A DNA stretch of 32,487 bases, taken from assembly GCA_023487645.1 (NCBI GenBank), contig JAMDBX010000075.1, positions 1 through 32,487 on the forward strand, read 5' to 3'. Each line of letters starts with the position of its first letter. The stretch's first letter is position 1. The notes beneath the pieces are model-generated. The model made no database searches and had not been told where the DNA came from. It saw only the letters and a program-made list of their open reading frames with translations. Of this stretch, positions 1 through 6,852 are shown piece by piece. The DNA comes from Patescibacteria group bacterium (GTDB lineage: Bacteria; Patescibacteria; Microgenomatia; Daviesbacterales; UBA10151). A program made the position numbers and the translations under genes.

Positions 1-798
1 AAGAAATTCAGTGATGATAAGCGGGGGCACAGGTAATAAAATTTGGGAAACTTCTCCCAGGTTATTTTGAAGTAAGGGTTGGAAATACCATAGAACGGCA
101 AAGCTTAGGAGCCATCCCAAAAACGCACCGACTGTAGCATAAATTATCCCTTCAATTAAAAATGGCATACGAATGAACCAGGTTGAAGCTCCCAGAAGCT
201 TCATGGTTTCGATCTCATCACGCTTTAGTCTAATTTTAAACCCAATAATCATCACTATAATTAAAGTAGAAAACACTGCCAAAAAGCCAGTGGTACTGCT
301 GCCGACAATACGAATTAACCTGGTGGCTTGGGTTAAAGAGGCGACGACATCTTCAGGGAAAACCACCTCTTCAACTACAGGCTCTTGTTTGACGATCTCT
401 GCGATAGGTTTTAGATCCTCCGGGGTGGTAGTAGAAATTTCTAAAGAAGCAGGTAAAATATTGGCAGTTACCAGCTCTAATAAAGTAGGGTTGTCTTTGT
501 TCCGGTCCCGGTAGATTTGTAGTGCTTCGTCTTTAGATACATATCTGAATTTAGTAATTTTGCCGGTTTGAGTGAGGGCATTTTCGATAGCTTTAATATC
601 CGTATCAGTGGTACCGTCTTTAAAAAAAGCAATTGCCTGAGGTTTGCTTTCATAAAAACCTAAAATTTGTTGGGACCCCAGGGCTAAAATAAGAAAGGTG
701 GAAAGGGTAAAGAAAGTTAAAAACATAACCATTGAGGCGGCGAAGGCCTGATAGGGGGTACGGCGAATATTTCTTTTAACAAATTCAAAAAAAATCAT
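1..798 (-). CDS. ftsX: Cell division protein FtsX, partial (C-terminus beyond window start)
   Basis: Permease-like half of the FtsEX complex, which in bacteria links cytoplasmic ATP hydrolysis to activation of peptidoglycan hydrolases at the division site. I translated 266 codons with no stop before the window edge. Seen: a short cytoplasmic N-terminus (MIFFEFVKRNIRRTPYQ), a first membrane segment at about residues 20-40, then an extracytoplasmic domain containing a YVSKDEAL stretch that is typical of the FtsX ECD. Further membrane segments follow, with an intervening KRDEIETMKLLGAS motif that is a hallmark of FtsX/MacB-type permeases. FtsX is usually about 300 residues, so roughly 30 are missing. 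The ATG lies 2 nt beyond the ftsE stop codon, so the two are certainly co-transcribed. Confidence 0.95.
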   Translation of the reverse strand, partial: MIFFEFVKRNIRRTPYQAFAASMVMFLTFFTLSTFLILALGSQQILGFYESKPQAIAFFKDGTTDTDIKAIENALTQTGKITKFRYVSKDEALQIYRDRNKDNPTLLELVTANILPASLEISTTTPEDLKPIAEIVKQEPVVEEVVFPEDVVASLTQATRLIRIVGSSTTGFLAVFSTLIIVMIIGFKIRLKRDEIETMKLLGASTWFIRMPFLIEGIIYATVGAFLGWLLSFAVLWYFQPLLQNNLGEVSQILLPVPPLIITEFL

Positions 799-800
799 GG

Positions 801-1484
801 TTAGTGTAGTTCGTATTTCCCTTCATTTTTGTCCTTAGTAATATGTCCGCCCTTTAGGGAGATGACCCGTCGTTTTTGGGTATCAACGATTTCCTTATTA
901 TGGGTGGCCATAATAATGGTAGTGCCCCAGGAGTTAATCTCATCGAGAAGTTGTAAGACCGCCCAAGCCGTTTGTGGATCCAAATCTCCTGTCGGTTCAT
1001 CAGCTAAAAGCACTTCCGGTTTACCAATTATGGCTCGGGCAATTGCCGTGCGTTGGGCTTCCCCTCCAGAAAGTTGCCGGGGAAAAAGATGGCGGCGCTC
1101 CCAAATTTCAAAGAGTTTTAAAGTCCGTTCGACATTAGTATTAATTTCTTTTTCCGCTGTACCTCGTACCTGTAGGGCAAGGGCGACATTTTCCCAAACA
1201 GTACGGTCTTCTAAAAGTTTAAAATCCTGAAAAACAAAGCCGATTTTACGCCGGTAAAGCGGGATTTGGGAGGATTTTAGTTTGGATACATCGATTTCAT
1301 CAACTAAAACTTTGCCGTTTGTAGGAAGGCATTCCCGGGATAAAAGCCGAAGCAGAGTAGATTTTCCCGCTCCTGAAGGTCCGACCAGAAAAACGAATTC
1401 CCCTTTCTTGATGTCTAAATTGATATCTTCAAGGGCAATGATATTAGTACCAAATTTTTTACTTATTTTTTGAAAGGAAATCAT
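801..1484 (-). CDS. ftsE: Cell division ATP-binding protein FtsE
   Basis: ABC-type ATPase partner of FtsX, acting at the inner face of the membrane. It has 227 residues, the normal FtsE length. All ABC motifs are visible: Walker A GPSGAGKST at 35-43, Q-loop Q86 in FVFQDFKLL, signature LSGGE at 138-142, Walker B VLLADE at 158-163 followed by PTGDLD, and switch histidine H195. FVFQDFKLL and ADEPTGDLD are typical FtsE wording and separate it from other ABC exporters. The start is ATG; no clear Shine-Dalgarno sequence precedes it. It sits downstream of prfB and a small membrane protein and directly upstream of ftsX, the neighbourhood common in Gram-positive-type genomes. Confidence 0.97.
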   Translation of the reverse strand: MISFQKISKKFGTNIIALEDINLDIKKGEFVFLVGPSGAGKSTLLRLLSRECLPTNGKVLVDEIDVSKLKSSQIPLYRRKIGFVFQDFKLLEDRTVWENVALALQVRGTAEKEINTNVERTLKLFEIWERRHLFPRQLSGGEAQRTAIARAIIGKPEVLLADEPTGDLDPQTAWAVLQLLDEINSWGTTIIMATHNKEIVDTQKRRVISLKGGHITKDKNEGKYELH

Positions 1485-1494
1485 CTTAGTTAGG

Positions 1495-1520
1495 GTATAG
1501 CGTTTCGGGTACAGCTATAC
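1495..1520. repeat. Inverted repeat in the gap upstream of ftsE
   Basis: Perfect 7-bp arms, GTATAGC at 1495-1501 and GCTATAC at 1514-1520, are separated by 12 nt. The repeat lies in the 40-nt gap between the small membrane protein gene and ftsE. On the minus strand the arm nearest ftsE includes TATACC, 9 nt before the ftsE ATG, which could be a weak -10 element. It could therefore be a regulator site, a processing hairpin or an internal promoter. There is no T-run, so it is not an obvious terminator. Confidence 0.45.
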
Positions 1521-1524
1521 ACTG

Positions 1525-1968
1525 TTATTCTTCTTCAACCCTACCAACATCCATAAGCCAACCCTCTTTGACTGCCTTTTGTGTCTCGCCAAAAACTTTT
1601 ACTTTTTTTCCTTCATATTGACTTAAATCGACAACAGAAGAAGTAAGGGCAACTGGCACTGCTCCGTCTCTGATCAGTAAATGGGTGCCTTCACTGTAAT
1701 CATCGGGGTTTGAAGAGGTAGGTTTTTTCTGGATTGTTCCTTCGGCAAAATCCCTAAAGGTTTTGGCATCTTGTTGAGCTGTTTTCGGGGCTTCAGTTGT
1801 TGCAGAAGGAGAGGTGGTAGTATCGGCATTGACCTTTTTACCGGTTTTAGCTAGCATATAACCGGCAGAAGTCCCCAAAATTATAGAAATAACTAAGATA
1901 CTGATAAAGATTTTATTTAAGCTGCGAGAACTTAAATTTTTAATGGGCGGTTGGATTGATTTTTCCAA
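1525..1968 (-). CDS. Small membrane-anchored protein with possible OB-like C-terminal domain
   Basis: Family not recognised. The 147 residues show a short basic cytoplasmic N-terminus, one hydrophobic segment at about 19-40, a Ser/Thr/Ala/Pro-rich linker at about 48-68, and a small extracytoplasmic domain at about 84-146. That domain ends in a pattern (YEGKKVKVFGETQ, then GWLMDVGRVEE) that reads like alternating beta strands of an OB-type fold; this is a guess from pattern only. The start codon is TTG, supported by the best Shine-Dalgarno sequence in the window (AAAGGAG, about 8 nt upstream). It lies between prfB and ftsE on the same strand, so an envelope or division role is possible but unproven. 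Confidence 0.75.
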   Translation of the reverse strand: MEKSIQPPIKNLSSRSLNKIFISILVISIILGTSAGYMLAKTGKKVNADTTTSPSATTEAPKTAQQDAKTFRDFAEGTIQKKPTSSNPDDYSEGTHLLIRDGAVPVALTSSVVDLSQYEGKKVKVFGETQKAVKEGWLMDVGRVEEE

Positions 1969-2024
1969 GTTAATCTCCTTTTGTTATTTTAACTACTTTA
2001 GACTGATTTTGTCCAGTCGGACAT

Positions 2025-3107
2025 TTACACTTTTGGTGACAAAAATCGAAGTTCTGTTTCAATAAATTGTTGGAGGTCTCCATCTAAAACAGCCTCAGTG
2101 TTGGATGTTTCCGCTTGGGTCCGAAGGTCTTTGACCATATGGTAAGGGTGAAGGATATAAGAGCGGATCTGATTACCCCATGAAGCTTGTTTGTGTTCTC
2201 CCTTTAGTTCTTCCTGGACCTTTTTTTCTTGGGCTTGGTTGAGAGCCCATAACTTGGCCCGGAGCAAACTTAGGGCATTTTCCCGGTTTTGCAGCTGCGA
2301 CCTTTCGGTCTGGGCTGTGACAACAATGCCTGTGGGAATATGCTTTATCCTGACTGCTGTCGAAACTTTATTGACATTTTGGCCTCCATGGCCTCCGGAA
2401 CGGTAAGCTTCAAATTCAATATCGGCAGGATTTATCTGAACTTCCGTATCGCTTTCAATTACCGGAAGAACTTCTACCAGGGCAAATGATGTTTGCCGGA
2501 GGTTATCGGCATTAAAAGGTGATTGGCGTACTAATCGGTGGGTTCCGGCCTCGCCTTTTAGATATCCGTAGGCAAAAGGCGCATATATGATCATGGAGAT
2601 AGACTTATATCCGGCTTCCTCGCCAAAGCTTTCATCGGTAATTTCATATTTCCAGCCCATTCTTTCAAAATACCGCTGGTACATTCGGGCCAACATTGCT
2701 GCCCAATCCATAGCTTCAACGCCTCCTGCCCCAGAATGGATAGACATGATAGCTTCTGATTCGTCGTGAGGGCCGGAAAGGAAAAGTTGCAATTCAAAGT
2801 CATCAAGCAAATCTTCCAGGTCTTTAACTTCTTTGTTTAAATCTTCTTCCATGGAAGGTTCATGGGATAACTCCAGGGATGTCTGAATTCTTCCTTCCAT
2901 CTCTTCCAGGGCCGTAAGTAACTTTTGTTTTTGGGAAAGCTCCTGAGAAACTTTTCTAGCCTGCACGGTGTTATCCCAAAACCCAGGTTTGTTCATCTTG
3001 GATTCAAGCTCACGGATTTGGCGACGCAACTCCTCCCGATCAAATTGATCGGAAATTTTGACAAACCTATTTTTTAAATTAGCAATTTTATTTCGAATCT
3101 CTTCCAT
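2025..3107 (-). CDS. prfB: Peptide chain release factor 2 (RF2)
   Basis: Terminates translation at UGA and UAA. Numbered from an upstream in-frame TTG at 3113, the stop-codon-reading tripeptide SPF is at 198-200, diagnostic of RF2 rather than RF1 (PxT). The catalytic GGQ is at 243-245 within [18 protein letters not shown], and the N-terminal coiled-coil domain spans about 1-110. I prefer the ATG at 3107 (two codons later, 360 residues) because a TGG-TATAAT promoter element ends exactly 6 nt before it. Many bacterial prfB genes carry an in-frame UGA and an autoregulatory +1 frameshift near codon 25; here the frame is continuous, so that control is absent. It is the first gene of the minus-strand run toward ftsX. 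Confidence 0.97.
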   Translation of the reverse strand: MEEIRNKIANLKNRFVKISDQFDREELRRQIRELESKMNKPGFWDNTVQARKVSQELSQKQKLLTALEEMEGRIQTSLELSHEPSMEEDLNKEVKDLEDLLDDFELQLFLSGPHDESEAIMSIHSGAGGVEAMDWAAMLARMYQRYFERMGWKYEITDESFGEEAGYKSISMIIYAPFAYGYLKGEAGTHRLVRQSPFNADNLRQTSFALVEVLPVIESDTEVQINPADIEFEAYRSGGHGGQNVNKVSTAVRIKHIPTGIVVTAQTERSQLQNRENALSLLRAKLWALNQAQEKKVQEELKGEHKQASWGNQIRSYILHPYHMVKDLRTQAETSNTEAVLDGDLQQFIETELRFLSPKV

Positions 3108-3113
3108 GGTCAA

Positions 3114-3122
3114 ATTATACCA
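3114..3122 (-). promoter_or_regulatory. Extended -10 promoter of prfB, predicted leaderless
   Basis: The minus strand reads TGG-TATAAT, a consensus -10 hexamer with the TG extension. Its last base is followed by exactly 6 nt (TTGACC) and then ATG, placing the expected transcription start at or next to the A of the start codon. No -35 match or Shine-Dalgarno sequence is visible. Confidence 0.75.
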
Positions 3123-3162
3123 GGTTTGAGAGTTTACGGCGGGGAGTTGGTAACTACTTTAA

Positions 3163-3195
3163 TTTAGCTTTCCACCTCAGAGGTGGCAGGCTAAA
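3163..3195. repeat. 33-nt near-perfect palindrome between divergent promoters
   Basis: The core CCACCTCAGAGGTGG (3172-3186) is a perfect 7-bp inverted repeat around a central A. It is extended by outer arms TTTAGC (3163-3168) and GCTAAA (3190-3195). Across the full length only T3171/C3187 mismatches and T3169/G3189 is a wobble pair. Genes on both sides read away from it and there is no T-run, so it is not a terminator. It may be an operator for a dimeric regulator, or a copy of a dispersed REP-like element. Confidence 0.7.
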
Positions 3196-3217
3196 ATCTA
3201 AAGTATCCAGACGATTG

Positions 3218-3226
3218 TGCTAAAAT
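3218..3226 (+). promoter_or_regulatory. Extended -10 promoter of tsaB, predicted leaderless
   Basis: TGC-TAAAAT, a -10 hexamer with TG extension, is followed by exactly 6 nt (TGATTC) and then the ATG at 3233. The geometry is identical to that of prfB on the opposite strand. Confidence 0.75.
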
Positions 3227-3232
3227 TGATTC

Positions 3233-3565
3233 ATGATTTTAAGACGGAGTTGCAAGTTTTGTTTGTATATCAATACAAAAGATCCAAAAGAGATTACGGT
3301 GGCTTTAAAAGAAGGAAATAAGGTGGTGGATAGTTTAACCGATTACAACCAATTTGGTTCCCAGGTTTTATTGCCTTTAATTGTTAAATTGCTGGAAAAA
3401 CATAGTTTAGATTTTGAGGATTTAAAAGGAGTTGAGGTTGAGACTGGGCCGGGGTCTTTTACCGGCCTTCGGGTGGGGGCATCTGTAGCCCAGGCTTTAG
3501 GGTTTGCCTTAGACATTCCCGTCAATAGAGAAGTTGGCAAAAATATTAAACTTAGATATACTTAA
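3233..3565 (+). CDS. tsaB: TsaB-like protein, N-terminal domain only (t6A tRNA modification)
   Basis: TsaB partners TsaD in making N6-threonylcarbamoyladenosine at position 37 of ANN-decoding tRNAs. Seen: an opening ASKHA-type strand with ITVALKEGNKVVDS, and the signature TGPGSFTGLRVG at about 71-82 followed by a helix (ASVAQALGFAL). At 110 residues it is about half of a canonical TsaB (about 220). It stops just after the IPVN motif that ends the first lobe. The next gene starts 3 nt downstream in a different frame, and no remnant of a second lobe is visible, so it looks naturally short rather than broken. Half-length TsaB proteins occur in CPR genomes, as far as I recall. The ATG is supported by the leaderless promoter spacing. 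Confidence 0.85.
   Translation: MILRRSCKFCLYINTKDPKEITVALKEGNKVVDSLTDYNQFGSQVLLPLIVKLLEKHSLDFEDLKGVEVETGPGSFTGLRVGASVAQALGFALDIPVNREVGKNIKLRYT
3557..3562 (+). promoter_or_regulatory. -10 element for the CAP-domain gene, inside the 3' end of tsaB
   Basis: TATACT ends exactly 6 nt (TAAAGA) before the GTG at 3569, and those 6 nt contain the tsaB stop codon. There is no TG extension. The spacing matches the other predicted leaderless genes and supports GTG as the true start. Confidence 0.55.
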
Positions 3566-3568
3566 AGA

Positions 3569-4477
3569 GTGAAAGCGCGTCATCTGAAAAAAATATCACC
3601 TTTTTTTCTGCCACATCCCCAAACCCACAAAAAAGCCCATTTGCTTTCCTGGCATGCCCTTCTAATTTACCTGCTTCTTTTTGTTTTACTGCGGACAGGT
3701 TTGGATGTAGTTAGTGTCTACAAACCGGGAGTGTTGGGAGTTAATTCCCAGATTACTATTCAACAGATTATTGAAGATACCAACATCGAACGACAAAAAG
3801 ATGGTTTGCCTCCTTTGATGGAAAATTCCTTGTTGGATGAGGCTGCTTCGCGCAAAGCCCAAAACATGTTTGAAGAAAACTATTGGGCCCATTTTTCCCC
3901 CTCTGGCAAAGATCCATGGGGGTTTATCTTAGGCGCCGGGTATAAGTTTTCCTATGCCGGAGAAAATCTGGCCCGTAACTTTTATACCTCGGAAGATGTG
4001 GTGCAGGCTTGGATGAATTCTCCCTCCCACAGAGATAATCTCCTCAACTCCCATTATCAGGATATTGGTATTGCCGTGGTTGACGGTGTGCTTCAAGGCC
4101 AAAAAACTACCCTGGTGGTTCAGGAGTTTGGTAGGTCGCTTAGCCAGCAGGCGGCTTTACCCACCCCCCAGGTTAATGTCGGGGGTAAAAAGATTGAAAT
4201 TCCGGCTAAGGAGGTCGCCCAATCTACATCCCCGGTATTAGTGGCCAGTATATATAACCCCGAAGCTATAGCTCCTGCGGCTGTTGATCCCGCTTTGGTT
4301 ATAAGGTTTGCAGGTATTTCCTTGATGCTGATTATTTCCCTGCTTTTGATGGCAGACTTTATTGTCCTACGAAGGAGAGGGGTTTTTAGGATCTCTTCCC
4401 ACCACCTGGCTCATTTAAGTCTGTTGGCCATTACCGGCAGTGCTGTTTTTACCAGTTCAGCAGGTAGTATCCTTTAA
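3569..4477 (+). CDS. Membrane-anchored CAP/SCP-domain protein
   Basis: CAP (SCP/PR1, CAP Pfam family) domain protein of 302 residues, presumably facing the outside of the cell. Seen: a basic N-terminus, a membrane segment at about 28-46, a CAP domain at about 64-188, a Pro/Ala linker, and two more hydrophobic segments at about 244-265 and 279-297. The CAP cavity residues are present: H108 in AHFSPSG, E132 in AGENLA, and H154 in WMNSPSHRDNLL. Bacterial CAP proteins have no single agreed activity; roles proposed include protease, lipid binding and adhesion. It begins with GTG immediately after tsaB and leads a closely packed set of envelope and sugar genes, which suggests a surface role. Confidence 0.88.
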   Translation: MKARHLKKISPFFLPHPQTHKKAHLLSWHALLIYLLLFVLLRTGLDVVSVYKPGVLGVNSQITIQQIIEDTNIERQKDGLPPLMENSLLDEAASRKAQNMFEENYWAHFSPSGKDPWGFILGAGYKFSYAGENLARNFYTSEDVVQAWMNSPSHRDNLLNSHYQDIGIAVVDGVLQGQKTTLVVQEFGRSLSQQAALPTPQVNVGGKKIEIPAKEVAQSTSPVLVASIYNPEAIAPAAVDPALVIRFAGISLMLIISLLLMADFIVLRRRGVFRISSHHLAHLSLLAITGSAVFTSSAGSIL

Positions 4478-4480
4478 ATT

Positions 4481-4750
4481 ATGGACTATTTTTCAAAAAC
4501 GATAAAAATTAAAAAAATAAACCTAATCTGGATATTGGCGGCAAGTACGCCGTTGTTTATAATCAGTTTGTTTGTTTATCGTTTTTCCCGGGTTTTACAG
4601 ATGAGGATACTGGGGTTGGCAGCTGTAGTTTATTTAGGTGCGGCCTTATTGCACCATTACAAAGACCGGACTTTGACATTGGAGATTGCGATAGAATATA
4701 TTTTAATAGCTGCTCTAGCCCTGATTATTCTTCAAGGCTTATTCATTTAA
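4481..4750 (+). CDS. Small integral membrane protein, unknown
   Basis: The 89 residues consist almost wholly of three hydrophobic stretches (about 14-32, 40-58 and 66-88) separated by short charged loops (HHYKDRTLTLE). No domain recognised. It starts with ATG 3 nt after the CAP gene stop and ends 7 nt before rmlA, so it is almost certainly co-transcribed with both. It may be a partner of the CAP protein, whose own C-terminus is a membrane hairpin, but nothing in the sequence proves it. Confidence 0.7.
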   Translation: MDYFSKTIKIKKINLIWILAASTPLFIISLFVYRFSRVLQMRILGLAAVVYLGAALLHHYKDRTLTLEIAIEYILIAALALIILQGLFI

Positions 4751-4757
4751 ATTTTTT

Positions 4758-5837
4758 ATGAAAGCAATTATTCCTACAGGTGGAAGGGGGACAAGGATGC
4801 GTCCGCTGACCTTTTCTTCCAATAAACATTTTATTCCGGTTGCCAACAAACCCTTAATTTTTTATCCAATTGAAACCATTGCTAGCTTAGGAATAAAAGA
4901 ATTTGGTATTACTTACAATCCTGGAGGATTGGAGGAAGCACAAAATATTTTAGGAGATGGCAACAGATGGGGATTAAAATTTACTTATGTTCTACAGGAA
5001 AAACCTGCAGGGTTGGCTAACATTGTAGAGGTATGCGAGGAATATCTTCATGGAGATTCTTTTGTTTTCCATTTAGGAGATAACATTTTTGTTGATGGAC
5101 TTCAGGAAGCAATGGACCACTTTGAGAAAAAGAAGCCAAATGGTTTAGTAACGATGATGCATCATAAGGAAAATAAAAGAATGGGTGTTCCATACTTTGA
5201 TAAAGGTGGAAAAATGACAAAGTATGTGGAAAAACCGGAAAATCCTCCGCATGATTTTGCTGTTCCGGGTATTTATTTTGCCGACAATAATTTTTTTAAA
5301 TGTTTTAAAGGGAAAGATCGGATTCAGCCCTCTGCTAGGGGAGAATATGAAATTCCGGTAGCCTTTCAATGGATGATCGATCATGGGTTTAATGTTGAGG
5401 TGATTGAATACCAAGGCAAATGGCTTGACCCGGGAAAGTTTGATGATTGGATTGAAGCTAATAGGTATCTTTTGGACACTAAAACCCAAACAAAGTTAGA
5501 AAGTGATTTAGATGAAGATGTCATTTTAGAAGGAAGGGTTTGGGTTGGGAAAAATTGTCAAATTCAAAATTCTAATATTCGGGGCCCGGTAGCTATTGGG
5601 GATAACGTAACAATAGAAGATTCCTATATCGGCCCGTTTACCTCTATTGGGGACGGGTGTGAAATTAAACAGTCACATGTAGAAAATAGTGTCCTGATGT
5701 CCAAGGTAAAAGTTTTCAATATCAGACAGCCGATAGATACCAGTTTGATTGGAACAGAGAGTGAGATTAAAAGTTATGACGGTCCAACTTCCCATTCAAG
5801 ATTTTTTATTGGTGAAAAGTGCATAGTGGATGTTTAA
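4758..5837 (+). CDS. rmlA: Glucose-1-phosphate thymidylyltransferase, long form
   Basis: Condenses dTTP and glucose-1-phosphate to dTDP-glucose, the first step toward dTDP-deoxysugars. Seen in the 359 residues: the nucleotide-binding GGRGTRMRPLT at 8-18, NKPL at 30-33, LGDN (metal/product site) at 107-110, and GEYEIP at 195-200. A left-handed beta-helix tail with hexapeptide-like repeats spans about 250-345 (for example VAIGDNVTIEDSYIGPFTSIG). That tail makes it the long RmlA type (TIGR01208-like, as in StrD-related enzymes and archaea) rather than the about 290-residue RmlA of E. coli. A dTTP versus UTP preference cannot be read with certainty, but the adjacent rmlB supports dTTP. rmlB follows after 3 nt. 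Confidence 0.93.
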   Translation: MKAIIPTGGRGTRMRPLTFSSNKHFIPVANKPLIFYPIETIASLGIKEFGITYNPGGLEEAQNILGDGNRWGLKFTYVLQEKPAGLANIVEVCEEYLHGDSFVFHLGDNIFVDGLQEAMDHFEKKKPNGLVTMMHHKENKRMGVPYFDKGGKMTKYVEKPENPPHDFAVPGIYFADNNFFKCFKGKDRIQPSARGEYEIPVAFQWMIDHGFNVEVIEYQGKWLDPGKFDDWIEANRYLLDTKTQTKLESDLDEDVILEGRVWVGKNCQIQNSNIRGPVAIGDNVTIEDSYIGPFTSIGDGCEIKQSHVENSVLMSKVKVFNIRQPIDTSLIGTESEIKSYDGPTSHSRFFIGEKCIVDV

Positions 5838-5840
5838 ATA

Positions 5841-6845
5841 ATGAAATTGCTTATTACCGGCGGTTGTGGATTTATCGGATCTAACTTTATCCGGTATTGG
5901 TTTAAAAATCATCCTGAGAATAAGATTGCTAATTTGGATAAATTAACTTATGCAGGGCATCCTTTATCGACCAAAGATTTTGCCGACAATTCAAACTATA
6001 AATTTTTAGAAGGTGATATCTGTGACCCGAAAGTTGTAGAGATGGCCATGGACGGAGTAGATATTGTGGTCCACTTTGCAGCTGAATCCCATGTAGACCG
6101 TTCAGTACTTGATCCTCTAATTTTTGCTAAAACAAATTTTATCGGGACGGCTGTTTTGCTTGATGCAGCTTTAAAAAATAAAGTGCAAAAATTCCATCAT
6201 GTTTCAACTGATGAAGTTTTTGGCCAACTAATAAAAGATGATCTTGCTTTCAGTGAAAACACTCCTTATGCTCCTAGGACACCTTATTCTGCTTCCAAGG
6301 CCGGATCAGACCATTTAGTTCGGGCTTATTTTGAAACTTACGGTTTACCGGTAACAATTACAAACTGTTCAAACAACTATGGTCCTTTTCAAGACCCGGA
6401 AAAATTAATCCCCAGATTTATTACTAATTTAATTTTAGATAAAAAAGTTCCCCTGATGGGTAAAGGAGAAAATGTCCGCGACTGGCTTTTTGTAGAGGAT
6501 CATTGCCGGGCCATTGATAAGGTTTTACAAAAAGGTAACATTGGAGAGACTTATTGTATTGGAGGAGAGGAAAAAACAAATCTGGAGGTGACTTTAAAAA
6601 TACTTCAGGTTTTGGGAAAAGACAACTCTTTCATAGAATATGTTCCTGAGAGGTTAGGACATGATTTTCGTTATGCCATAAACCCGGCAAAAATTGAAAG
6701 TTTGGGCTGGAAACCTTTGCATGATTTTGACGGTTGGCTGGAACAAACAGTTAAATGGTATCAGGAAAACAAGTGGTGGTGGCAACCGTTATTGGCGGAC
6801 AGGCCGGTGGTTGACCGGATAGCCCAAAAAAGTTACAGTCTATAA
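5841..6845 (+). CDS. rmlB: dTDP-glucose 4,6-dehydratase
   Basis: NAD-dependent extended SDR enzyme converting dTDP-glucose to dTDP-4-keto-6-deoxyglucose. In the 334 residues: Rossmann motif GGCGFIG at 7-13, DKLTYAG at 33-39 (NAD ribose and substrate region), AAESHVDRS at 80-88, the dehydratase-specific triad T123-D124-E125 in STDEVFG, catalytic Y149 and K153 in YSASK, and SNNYGPFQ with PEKLIPRFI typical of RmlB. Full length, with no lesions. Only 3 nt separate it from rmlA. A TATAAT promoter element for the next gene overlaps its last two codons and stop. Confidence 0.96.
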   Translation: MKLLITGGCGFIGSNFIRYWFKNHPENKIANLDKLTYAGHPLSTKDFADNSNYKFLEGDICDPKVVEMAMDGVDIVVHFAAESHVDRSVLDPLIFAKTNFIGTAVLLDAALKNKVQKFHHVSTDEVFGQLIKDDLAFSENTPYAPRTPYSASKAGSDHLVRAYFETYGLPVTITNCSNNYGPFQDPEKLIPRFITNLILDKKVPLMGKGENVRDWLFVEDHCRAIDKVLQKGNIGETYCIGGEEKTNLEVTLKILQVLGKDNSFIEYVPERLGHDFRYAINPAKIESLGWKPLHDFDGWLEQTVKWYQENKWWWQPLLADRPVVDRIAQKSYSL

Positions 6846-6846
6846 T
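6841..6846 (+). promoter_or_regulatory. Consensus -10 overlapping the rmlB stop, driving the epimerase-reductase gene
   Basis: A perfect TATAAT contains the rmlB stop codon (TAA at 6843-6845) and ends exactly 6 nt (TAGTCT) before the ATG at 6853. It is a candidate internal leaderless promoter within an otherwise continuous operon. Confidence 0.6.
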
Positions 6847-6852
6847 TAGTCT

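Noticed and set aside
173..514. Open frame on the plus strand opposite ftsX
   Set aside because: Antisense to the ftsX reading frame, which extends to the window edge and carries recognisable FtsX motifs.
829..1230. Open frame on the plus strand opposite ftsE
   Set aside because: Lies entirely within the strongly supported ftsE gene; its translation has no family features and is explained as a shadow of the real frame.
3233..3565. tsaB as a truncated pseudogene
   Set aside because: No remnant of a second lobe in any frame downstream, and the next gene's promoter and start are fitted to its stop codon, so the short form looks stable.
5145..5489. Minus-strand open frame inside rmlA
   Set aside because: Antisense to conserved rmlA codons; no promoter, ribosome site or homology.
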